A program made the position numbers and the translations under genes. The notes beneath the pieces are model-generated. The model did no database searches. It had not been told where the DNA came from and saw only the letters and a program-made list of their open reading frames with translations. Shown here in pieces: positions 1 through 5,455 of a stretch of DNA of 9,395 nt. Source of the DNA: JBOGJI01 sp050747865. GTDB taxonomy: Bacteria > Acidobacteriota > Thermoanaerobaculia > Multivoradales > JAHEKO01. Position 1 is the stretch's first letter; every line of letters begins with the position of its first letter. The DNA lies in NCBI GenBank assembly GCA_050747865.1, contig JBOGJI010000181.1, positions 1-9,395 of the forward strand. The letters are read 5' to 3'.

Positions 1-10
1 GGGCACTAAG

Positions 11-1678
11 CTAGCCGGCGAGCGCCGCCCGCACGACGTCGCGTAGCGAGGCCGCCGCCGCCTCGGTCTCTCGCTCCACCGCCGGCTCGAGCTCGGGCGG
101 GATCGGCAGGCCGAGACCCGCCAGCACCTCGCGCGCCGCGCGCGTGCCCGACTCGGCGCCGCCCTCCATGTAGCCCTGGAAGTCGTAGGAGGTGTGCTCG
201 CCGGCGAAGTGGAGGTTGCCGACCGCCTCCCCCTCCGCGCCGGCGATCGAGGTCCACTGCCCCGGCCGGTAGCAGGCGTAGCTCCCCTTCGTCCACTCGA
301 AGCTCGGCCAGTGGAAGCGCGCCTCCCCGGTGCGCAGCGAGGCCGCGCCCGCAAAGACGGCTTCGAGCTCCCGAGCGAACCTCTCGGACCGCTCCGCCGG
401 GCTGCCGGCGCCGATCTCGATGCCGCGCCGGCCCCCGGTGAAGCACACGATGATGCCGCCGTCGCCGGGTTGCAGCCGGGTCGACTCCCAGGTGAGCTGG
501 AAGGGGAGATCGGTCAACACACTGCCGTTCGAGCCCCCCCGGGTGCGCCAGATGCGCTCGGCGAAGCCGACCATGAGCTTGGCATTGGTGCCGTAGCCCA
601 GCTCGGCGATGGCCCGTCTCTTGACCTCCGGAAGCGGCAGCTCGATGTGGACGTCGCGCAGCAGGGTGAAGGGGATCGTCAGCACCACCCTGTCGGCCGA
701 CACTTCGCGCGCCGTGCCCGCGCGGTTGAATGTCAACCGGTAGCTGCCGTCAGCCGCCTGGGCGATCGCTTCGAGCCGCGTCTCGGTCTCGATGCGGTCG
801 CCGAGCGCCCGCGCCAGGCCGGCAGGCACCAGGTCATTGCCGCCGCGGATGTGGAATCGCTCGTCGCTGTCGCCGAAGATGCGGAAGGGATCCGGGTTGG
901 TGTCGATCAGCATCAGCAGGTTCCAGGGGGACTGCTCCGCGATCTCGAGGCCGTATTCGGTGGTGTAGCCGACGTCGAGTAGGTCGTAGAACCACCCTGA
1001 AGCGCCGGCACCGCGCAGCCAGTCGGCCATGGTCATGCGGTCGATCGCCTCGCCGCCGCCGGGCCGCCGGTAGGTGATCACCTCGCCGTCGATCGTCTCC
1101 CAGGCCTCGTCCATCTTCGCCGCCACCGGCCGGAAGGCCTCGACCACCTCGGCATCGGAGACGCGGCGGCCGCCGAAGAACCAGATGTCGCGGGCGAGCG
1201 CCGGATCGTCCCGCTCGAAGTCGTCGAGGTCGAGGCCGAGCTCGGCGCAGAGGCCGCGCATGGTGGCATGGCCGGTGTCGACCAGCTCGCCGCCGAGCTC
1301 GCAGACCTGTCCTTCGGGGAAGTGGTCGCGCAGCGACCACATGCGGCCGCCGACCCGCTTCTGCCCCTCGAAGACGCGCACCGGCACGCCCGACTGCAAA
1401 AACCGGTAGGCGCAGGTCAGCCCGGCGATGCCGGCACCGACGACGATCACCTCGCGGCCGGATCGGGATCGCGTCACCGGGCGCACGCCGACCGGACGGC
1501 AGCCGAGCGCCAGCCCGGCGCCCGCCAGCGCCGTCGTCTGCAGCAGCTCGCGCCGCGTCCAATCTCGGCGCAGCCCGTGGATCTCGACGATCTCTCCGCC
1601 CGGCCGGCCGGTGGCGTTGGCGACGCGGGCAAGCTGCAGGGAGCGGGCGAGATAGCGAAACAGCGGCGTGCGGGCCAT
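11..1678 (-). CDS. Flavin-dependent amine oxidase, Tat-exported (555 aa)
   Basis: This is a predicted FAD-containing amine/amino-acid oxidase that would oxidise a primary or secondary amine and release H2O2; the substrate cannot be told from sequence. The dinucleotide-binding motif GAGIAG is at residues 81-86, followed by RVFEGQKRVGGRM (101-113). The C-terminal FAD-contacting blocks are FAGEHT (491-496) and GYMEGGAESG (502-511), and RFHIRGGNDLVPAGL (274-288) is the usual mid-protein motif. The N-terminus carries a twin-arginine motif, TRRELLQ (41-47), before the hydrophobic stretch TTALAGAGLALGC, so export by Tat is likely. An upstream in-frame start exists at 1813, but the ATG at 1678 has a GAGGTG ribosome site six bases away and gives a normal Tat leader. 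By eye, the flavin-adjacent Lys of MAO-B (LGMKIHF) aligns with Asp342 in LLRDVHIELPLP. The gene is divergent from the ArsR-type regulator. Family is confident; substrate is unknown. Confidence 0.9.
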   Translation of the reverse strand: MARTPLFRYLARSLQLARVANATGRPGGEIVEIHGLRRDWTRRELLQTTALAGAGLALGCRPVGVRPVTRSRSGREVIVVGAGIAGLTCAYRFLQSGVPVRVFEGQKRVGGRMWSLRDHFPEGQVCELGGELVDTGHATMRGLCAELGLDLDDFERDDPALARDIWFFGGRRVSDAEVVEAFRPVAAKMDEAWETIDGEVITYRRPGGGEAIDRMTMADWLRGAGASGWFYDLLDVGYTTEYGLEIAEQSPWNLLMLIDTNPDPFRIFGDSDERFHIRGGNDLVPAGLARALGDRIETETRLEAIAQAADGSYRLTFNRAGTAREVSADRVVLTIPFTLLRDVHIELPLPEVKRRAIAELGYGTNAKLMVGFAERIWRTRGGSNGSVLTDLPFQLTWESTRLQPGDGGIIVCFTGGRRGIEIGAGSPAERSERFARELEAVFAGAASLRTGEARFHWPSFEWTKGSYACYRPGQWTSIAGAEGEAVGNLHFAGEHTSYDFQGYMEGGAESGTRAAREVLAGLGLPIPPELEPAVERETEAAAASLRDVVRAALAG

Positions 1679-1683
1679 CGCGG

Positions 1684-1690
1684 TCACCTC
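1684..1690 (-). promoter_or_regulatory. Shine-Dalgarno site deciding the oxidase start
   Basis: Read on the minus strand this is GAGGTGA, with GAGGTG six bases before the ATG at 1678. No comparable site precedes the longer in-frame start at 1813, and the extra 45 residues it would add contain no recognisable domain. This supports the shorter protein. Confidence 0.65.
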
Positions 1691-1802
1691 GGTCTGCGGC
1701 GGCTGCCGATCGAGTCGGTTCGCCTGGTTGGGAACGCGGTCACAAGCGTAGCCGAGCCGCGCCACCGACTCAACCGGGTGTCCCACGCAGACGGTAGGGG
1801 GC

Positions 1803-1832
1803 TTGACAGGCAAGTCGATACTTGCCTATTGT
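1803..1832 (+). promoter_or_regulatory. Sigma70-type promoter of the ArsR-VOC cassette
   Basis: A perfect -35 hexamer TTGACA (1803-1808) is followed after 18 bp by TATTGT (1827-1832), a 4/6 match to TATAAT. Transcription would start about 5-9 bases downstream, at 1837-1841, which is at or just before the GTG start of the regulator. An alternative TTG start at 1829 lies inside the -10 element and could not be used from this promoter. Confidence 0.65.
1808..1827 (+). promoter_or_regulatory. Palindromic operator, probably bound by the ArsR-type regulator
   Basis: This is a perfect inverted repeat with 8-bp arms, AGGCAAGT and ACTTGCCT, around a 4-bp centre, CGAT. It occupies the whole 18-bp promoter spacer and overlaps one base of each hexamer. 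A bound dimer would block RNA polymerase. ArsR/SmtB-family repressors commonly bind such imperfect or perfect dyads in their own promoters. Assigning it to the adjacent regulator is inference from position. No second copy was noticed in the window. Confidence 0.7.
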
Positions 1833-1840
1833 CCGGCCTC

Positions 1841-2113
1841 GTGAGCGACGTCTTCCACGCGCTCGCGGCCCCGGCGCGGAGGGCGATCCTCGATGAGCTG
1901 CAGGAGAGGAACGGTCAGACGCTGTTCGAGCTGTGCACGCGACTGGTGATGAGGCACGGCCTAGGACTGACCCGGCAGGCGATCTCGCAGCATCTCGAGG
2001 TGCTCGAGTCGGCCGGCCTCGTCACCACGGAAAGGGAGGGCAAATACAAGTTCCACTACCTCGACACCACACCGCTGAAGAGCATTGTGCAACGTTGGAC
2101 CATCGAAGAATGA
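1841..2113 (+). CDS. ArsR-family winged-helix transcriptional regulator (90 aa)
   Basis: This small DNA-binding protein is made almost entirely of an ArsR-type winged helix. It has FHALAAPARRAILDEL (5-20), the recognition-helix region LTRQAISQHLEVLESAGLV (43-61) and the wing TTEREGKYKFHYLD (62-75). The classical ArsR metal motif ELCVCDL is represented by ELCTRL (30-35), with the second Cys replaced by Arg34, so As/Sb sensing by that site is unlikely. The segment between the two helices (VMRHGLG) is longer than in classical ArsR. This matches the subgroup usually found next to VOC or START-fold genes. The GTG start was chosen because it opens the conserved domain and sits at the predicted transcription start; no Shine-Dalgarno precedes it, so translation is probably leaderless. 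It is 25 bases upstream of the VOC gene and is likely autoregulated by the palindrome at 1808-1827. The inducer is unknown. Confidence 0.88.
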   Translation: MSDVFHALAAPARRAILDELQERNGQTLFELCTRLVMRHGLGLTRQAISQHLEVLESAGLVTTEREGKYKFHYLDTTPLKSIVQRWTIEE

Positions 2114-2124
2114 GATCGAGACCG

Positions 2125-2131
2125 AAAGGAG
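2125..2131 (+). promoter_or_regulatory. Shine-Dalgarno site of the VOC gene
   Basis: AAAGGAG lies seven bases before the ATG at 2139. It selects this start over an in-frame ATG at 2085, which lies within the regulator gene and has no such site. It also contrasts with the regulator upstream, which has no ribosome site. Confidence 0.7.
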
Positions 2132-2138
2132 TCGAATC

Positions 2139-2525
2139 ATGAGAATCAACCTCACCAGCGTCCTCGTGGACGATCAGGACAAGGCGCTCAAGTTCTACAC
2201 GGAGGTCCTCGGCTTCGTGAAGAAGACCGAGATCCCTCTGGGCGAGCACCGCTGGCTCACCGTCGTCTCCCCGGACGAGCCCGACGGCACGGAGCTGGTG
2301 CTCGAGCCCGACGGCCACCCCGCCGCGCGCCCGTTCAAGGAGGCCTTGGTGCAGGACGGGATCCCGTTCACATCTTTCGCCGTCGACGACGTGCTAGCCG
2401 AGCACGACCGGCTCACGGCCCTGGGAGTACGGTTCACGCAGCAGCCAACGAAAATGGGACCGGTCACCACCGCCGTCCTCGATGACACCTGCGGCAACCT
2501 GATCCAGATCGCCAGCCGCGGCTAG
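2139..2525 (+). CDS. VOC-superfamily protein, glyoxalase/bleomycin-resistance/dioxygenase fold (128 aa)
   Basis: This is a single-module vicinal oxygen chelate protein of typical length, with two beta-alpha-beta-beta-beta halves. The first half opens with LTSVLVDDQDKALKFYTEVLGF (5-26) and ends at TELVLEP (51-57). The second half runs from FTSFAVDDVLAEHDRLTALGVRF (77-99) to TTAVLDDTCGNLIQIAS (110-126). Compared by eye with E. coli glyoxalase I (ligands His5, Glu56, His74, Glu122), only the Glu in LVLEP is retained. The other positions are Thr/Ser-like, Ser/Phe-like and Gln123, so a glyoxalase I activity is doubtful. The protein is probably cytoplasmic. It follows the ArsR-type regulator by 25 bases and presumably shares its transcript; in this common pairing the VOC protein is usually the controlled gene. 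The reaction is not predictable. Confidence 0.88.
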   Translation: MRINLTSVLVDDQDKALKFYTEVLGFVKKTEIPLGEHRWLTVVSPDEPDGTELVLEPDGHPAARPFKEALVQDGIPFTSFAVDDVLAEHDRLTALGVRFTQQPTKMGPVTTAVLDDTCGNLIQIASRG

Positions 2526-2536
2526 AGGGCCGCGGC
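2515..2536. terminator. Candidate bidirectional hairpin between convergent genes
   Basis: GCCGCGGC at 2515-2522 is repeated at 2529-2536. Because the 8-mer is self-complementary, the two copies can form a stem around a 6-nt loop that contains the VOC stop codon. It sits between the convergent VOC (ends 2525) and ZIP (ends 2574) genes, where a terminator is expected. No T-run follows on either strand, so an intrinsic terminator of the standard kind is not demonstrated. Confidence 0.35.
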
Positions 2537-2573
2537 GCCGGCGTTCCGCTCGAGGCATCGCCGAGCGATCCGC

Positions 2574-3341
2574 CTAAGTCTCGAGCATCGACAGCGCGAA
2601 CGTGCCGAGGAAGCCCGCGGCGGCGATCAGCCCCGACCAGCCATGGGTACCCTCGAAGGCCTCGGGGACCATGGTGTCGATCACCATCGCCAGAACCCCG
2701 CCGGCGGCGACGGCTGTCGTCAGCGCGCGCAAGTCGGGCGACAGACCGCCGAAGAGGCTGTACCCGGCAAGCGCAGCCAGCCCGGATGCTCCGGCGATCG
2801 CGATCCAGATGCAGAACACGAAGCGGGCCGAACGGCCCGCCGTTTTCATGCCCGCCGAGCTCGACAACCCCTCGGGGATGTTGGAGACGAAGATCGCGAT
2901 CACGGTGACGAGGCTCACACCGCCCCCCGCGAGCATGGTCAGACCGATGGCGATCGACTCGGGAATCCCATCGAGCAGCGCGCCTACCGCGATCGCCGCA
3001 CCGCTTCCCCCGGCCGCGGCCTCCGATGCCTGCCGCTCATCGGAGCGCTTGCGGTGCTTTGCACCGCGGCGGCTCAGGATTCCGTTGGCGGCGCTGTAGG
3101 CAAGAGCGCCGGCTGCAAACCCCACCATCGTCGCCCCCAGCCCACCCTGCCGATAGGCCGGCTCCAGGAGCTCGAAGCTCAAGGCAGAGATCAGCACGCC
3201 GCTGCCGAATGCCATGACTCCGGCCACGACGCGCCGCGGCAAACGGATCGTGTATCCGACGGTCGCACCCAATACGAGCGCGCCGCCCGCCAACAGTCCC
3301 CAAAGCCCAGCCACCCATCCGATCGGGATCATCGCTGACAT
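2574..3341 (-). CDS. ZIP-family metal transporter (255 aa)
   Basis: This is an integral membrane protein with about eight predicted hydrophobic segments and a basic cytoplasmic-type loop (RRGAKHRKRSDER, 91-103) between TM3 and TM4, the usual ZIP plan. The ZIP signature helices are recognisable as GALLDGIPESIAIGL (120-134) and VSNIPEGLSSS (152-162), and TM6 carries DTMVPEAFE (222-230). ZIP proteins move Zn2+, Fe2+ or Mn2+ into the cytoplasm. The canonical metal-binding His-Asn in TM4 is replaced here by Asp124-Gly125, and the TM5 pair is Ser153-Asn154. The two PE glutamates, Glu128 and Glu157, remain. Cation preference therefore cannot be assumed to be zinc. It lies 14 bases downstream of the amidohydrolase on the same strand and is probably the last gene of that operon. 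A second ATG three codons in is possible; neither start has a strong ribosome site. Confidence 0.88.
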   Translation of the reverse strand: MSAMIPIGWVAGLWGLLAGGALVLGATVGYTIRLPRRVVAGVMAFGSGVLISALSFELLEPAYRQGGLGATMVGFAAGALAYSAANGILSRRGAKHRKRSDERQASEAAAGGSGAAIAVGALLDGIPESIAIGLTMLAGGGVSLVTVIAIFVSNIPEGLSSSAGMKTAGRSARFVFCIWIAIAGASGLAALAGYSLFGGLSPDLRALTTAVAAGGVLAMVIDTMVPEAFEGTHGWSGLIAAAGFLGTFALSMLET

Positions 3342-3355
3342 CGGGCCGCCACAGT

Positions 3356-4690
3356 CTATTTGTAGCGGATGCCGTGCTTGATGACGATGTCGACGTCGTC
3401 GAGCCTGTCGATGTAGCGCAGCGCGTCGCCCTTGACGGCGATGACGTCGGCGTATTTGCCCTCGGAGATCGTGCCCACCTCGTCGGCCACGCCCATGAGC
3501 AGCGCCGGCCAGTAGGTGGCAGAGCGGATCGCCTCCATCGGCTCGATCCCCATGACGCGCACCCAGACGTCGAGCTCGTTCCAGGTCGAGTCGATGTGGA
3601 ACTTCATCGGGATGCCGCTGTCGGTGCCGATCAGGAGCTGCACCCCCGACTCGCGGAGCTGCTCGATCTTGCGCTTGAGGGTGGGCTTTCTGGCCGGAGT
3701 GGCCTGGAAGTACGGCAGGCGCTCCGGGTGGGCGAAGGACTGGCGGATGTCGGCGATGATGTCATCCGGCAGCCCCAGGTGCCACTCGCCGGCGTCGAGC
3801 TTCTCCGGGTTGTCGCGCACGTAGGTGTAGTTCCACAGCCCCTCGACCGTCGGCGTCCAGTAGAGCGGTCCGCGGTTCATCTGGGCGGTGCGCTCGCGGA
3901 TCATGGCAATCACGTCTGGAGGATATTCGGGAGCCGTGGAGAGCCCGGTGTGCTCGAAGCAGTCGACACCCGCCTGGAGGCCGCGCCGGATTTCCTCGGG
4001 CCGGTGGGCGTGAGCGACCACGGTGAGCTCGTGACGGTGCGCCTCGTCGACCACCGCCCTCACCTCCTCCATCTCCATCTGGTCCTGGTCGATGAGCTTG
4101 ATCACATCGACGCCGGCCTCGGCCAGGCGACGCACCTTGGCGCGCGCGTCGTCGGCTCCGTCCACTCCCCAGCGGAAAAGCTCGGTACCCGGATAGGGCT
4201 CGTGCTGGATGAACGGCCCCGACACGTAGAGGGTCGGCCCGGGGATCTCCCCCTGGTTGATGGCGTCGCGCACGGCGATCGAGTCCTCGAGCGGGCCGCC
4301 CAGGTCGCGGGCGCTGGTCACCCCGGCCATGAGGAGCTGGTGCGCCGAGGCAGGCATGATCACGTCGCGAAAGAGCGGCGGATACGTCTTGTCCCAGTAG
4401 TCGTAGTCGGCATGGCCGTTGATCATCAGGTGGACGTGCATGTCCCACAGCCCGGGAAGCACGCTCATCCCTTCGGTCGAGATCACTTCGGCGCCCTCGG
4501 GCACGGCAAGCGACGCGACGGTGCCGACGGCGACGATCCGCTCTCCTTCGATGACCACCACGCTGTTGCGGATCGGCGGTCCGCCGTAGCCGTCGATCAG
4601 GGTGCCGCCGACCAGCGCCGTCACCTCGGCACCGGCGGCGGGAACGGCGGCGAGCAGGGCGAAGAGGGTCGCGAAGGCTCGCGGAATCAT
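3356..4690 (-). CDS. Exported metal-dependent amidohydrolase (444 aa)
   Basis: This is an amidohydrolase-superfamily enzyme of the imidazolonepropionase/prolidase-like group, often annotated as Xaa-Pro dipeptidase. It has the expected set of metal and catalytic residues: HxH in WDMHVHL (His85, His87), Lys198 in DVIKLI, His227 and His229 in VVAHAHRPEE, His247 in CFEHTGLS, and Asp357 in LLIGTDSGIP. A small beta-sandwich flanks the barrel at both ends (VGGTLIDGYGG near residue 30, GKYADVIAVKGD near 411-422). The first 21 residues form a signal peptide ending in AAGA, so the enzyme probably acts in the periplasm or outside the cell. The ATG overlaps the peroxiredoxin stop as ATGA, which implies translational coupling. 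There is no independent ribosome site, consistent with this. Substrate (dipeptide, cyclic amide or other) is not predictable. Confidence 0.9.
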   Translation of the reverse strand: MIPRAFATLFALLAAVPAAGAEVTALVGGTLIDGYGGPPIRNSVVVIEGERIVAVGTVASLAVPEGAEVISTEGMSVLPGLWDMHVHLMINGHADYDYWDKTYPPLFRDVIMPASAHQLLMAGVTSARDLGGPLEDSIAVRDAINQGEIPGPTLYVSGPFIQHEPYPGTELFRWGVDGADDARAKVRRLAEAGVDVIKLIDQDQMEMEEVRAVVDEAHRHELTVVAHAHRPEEIRRGLQAGVDCFEHTGLSTAPEYPPDVIAMIRERTAQMNRGPLYWTPTVEGLWNYTYVRDNPEKLDAGEWHLGLPDDIIADIRQSFAHPERLPYFQATPARKPTLKRKIEQLRESGVQLLIGTDSGIPMKFHIDSTWNELDVWVRVMGIEPMEAIRSATYWPALLMGVADEVGTISEGKYADVIAVKGDALRYIDRLDDVDIVIKHGIRYK

Positions 4691-5346
4691 CGCGGCGCCG
4701 GAACGTACCGGATGTAGGGCTTGGGCGAGGTCCAGCCGTCCGGATACTTCGCCCTCGCGGCCTCGTCCGACACCGCCGGCAGGATGATCACGTCGTCGCC
4801 GTGCTGCCAGTTGACCGGTGTGGCCACCTGATGCTGGGCGGTGAGCTGGCAGGAATCGACCAGCCGCAGCACCTCGTCGAAGTTGCGCCCCGTGCTCATC
4901 GGGTAGGCCAGCATGGCCTTGATCTTCTTGTCCGGCCCGACTACAAACACCGAGCGCACGGTGGCGTTGTCCGCCGGCGTGCGGCCGGCGCGGGAATCGC
5001 CTGCCTCGGCCGGCAGCATGCCGAACGCCTTGGCCACCTTCAGCTCCGGGTCGCCGACCAGCGGATAGCTCACCGGGTGGCCCGAGGTCTCCTCGATGTC
5101 CCGGGACCACCGCTCGTGGTCCTCCACTGCGTCGACGCTGAGCCCCAAGATCTTGCAGTTGCGCCGGTCGAACTCCGGCTTCAGCCCGGCCATGTAGCCG
5201 AGCTCGGTGGTGCACACCGGGGTGAAGTCCTTGGGGTGCGAAAACAGCACCGCCCAGCCGTCGCCGATCCAGTCGTGGAACGCGATCCGGCCCTGGGTCG
5301 ATTCCGCCTCGAAGTCGGGGACCGTGTCGCCGATTCTCAGGCTCAT
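4687..5346 (-). CDS. 1-Cys-type peroxiredoxin, Prx6 family (219 aa)
   Basis: This is a cytoplasmic thiol peroxidase that reduces H2O2 and organic hydroperoxides. The N-terminal AhpC/TSA thioredoxin fold contains the active-site signature PKDFTPVCTTE with Pro38, Thr42 and the peroxidatic Cys45, and the supporting Arg131 in ATVRSVFVV. The C-terminal 1-CysPrx domain includes TPVNWQHGDDVIILP (176-190) and the PDGWTSPKPYIRYVP ending (202-216). A length near 220 residues is typical of Prx6. Two further cysteines (64 and 166) are present; neither is at a canonical resolving position, so reductant use is uncertain. No signal peptide is seen. It is the first gene of a leftward operon and overlaps the amidohydrolase start by four bases. 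The start codon is supported by a near-perfect ribosome site. Confidence 0.95.
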   Translation of the reverse strand: MSLRIGDTVPDFEAESTQGRIAFHDWIGDGWAVLFSHPKDFTPVCTTELGYMAGLKPEFDRRNCKILGLSVDAVEDHERWSRDIEETSGHPVSYPLVGDPELKVAKAFGMLPAEAGDSRAGRTPADNATVRSVFVVGPDKKIKAMLAYPMSTGRNFDEVLRLVDSCQLTAQHQVATPVNWQHGDDVIILPAVSDEAARAKYPDGWTSPKPYIRYVPAPR

Positions 5347-5352
5347 CGTTCT

Positions 5353-5359
5353 ACCTCCT
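5353..5359 (-). promoter_or_regulatory. Strong Shine-Dalgarno site of the peroxiredoxin gene
   Basis: On the minus strand this is AGGAGGT, six bases before the ATG at 5346. It is the strongest ribosome site in the window and suggests high translation of the peroxiredoxin. The coupled amidohydrolase, which lacks its own site, could depend on it. Confidence 0.8.
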
Positions 5360-5412
5360 GCAGTCGTGCTCGCGGAATGTTATCCGAGATCTGGAACGGC
5401 TGGGAAAGAGTG

Positions 5413-5435
5413 CGGGAAATCGCTCTCGTTTCCCG
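5413..5435. repeat. Inverted repeat in the divergent peroxiredoxin/exported-protein region
   Basis: CGGGAAA (5413-5419) and TTTCCCG (5429-5435) are perfect 7-bp inverted arms around a 9-nt spacer. A further GGGAAA lies at 5402-5407, one helical turn to the left. The 109-bp region between divergent starts must hold promoters for both genes. I could not pick convincing -35/-10 pairs for either. The repeat could be an operator or an mRNA hairpin just ahead of the ribosome site at 5442-5450. Confidence 0.4.
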
Positions 5436-5441
5436 GTAGAC

Positions 5442-5450
5442 AAGGAGGGA
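5442..5450 (+). promoter_or_regulatory. Shine-Dalgarno site of the IPTL-CTERM-like gene
   Basis: AAGGAGGGA ends five bases before the ATG at 5456, with GGAGG seven bases away. It fixes this start against upstream in-frame ATGs that lie within the antisense peroxiredoxin region. Confidence 0.75.
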
Positions 5451-5455
5451 ATCCC

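Noticed and set aside
1679..1813. 45-residue N-terminal extension of the amine oxidase
   Set aside because: It lacks a ribosome site, would overlap the divergent promoter and operator, and would bury the Tat leader. The ATG at 1678 is better supported.
1268..1840. Long plus-strand open frame running into the ArsR-type gene
   Set aside because: The first 191 codons are antisense to the amine oxidase or lie in the intergenic region, and show no domain. The winged-helix domain begins at the GTG at 1841.
2557..2569. ATCGC-CGA-GCGAT mini-hairpin between the VOC and ZIP genes
   Set aside because: A five-base stem with no T-run is too weak and too likely by chance to call a terminator.
3374..4717. 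447-codon open frame antisense to the amidohydrolase
   Set aside because: The opposite strand encodes a protein with a full catalytic residue set. The antisense product is low-complexity His/Asp/Arg-rich, typical of GC-rich shadow frames.
4691..5215. Long minus-strand frame that would fuse extra N-terminal sequence to the amidohydrolase
   Set aside because: The extension is an out-of-frame reading of the peroxiredoxin gene. The signal peptide starts at 4690, at the ATGA overlap.
5369..5397. Possible -10 elements (TAACAT or TGTTAT) in the 5347-5455 divergent region
   Set aside because: Neither has a credible -35 at the right spacing, so no promoter was annotated.
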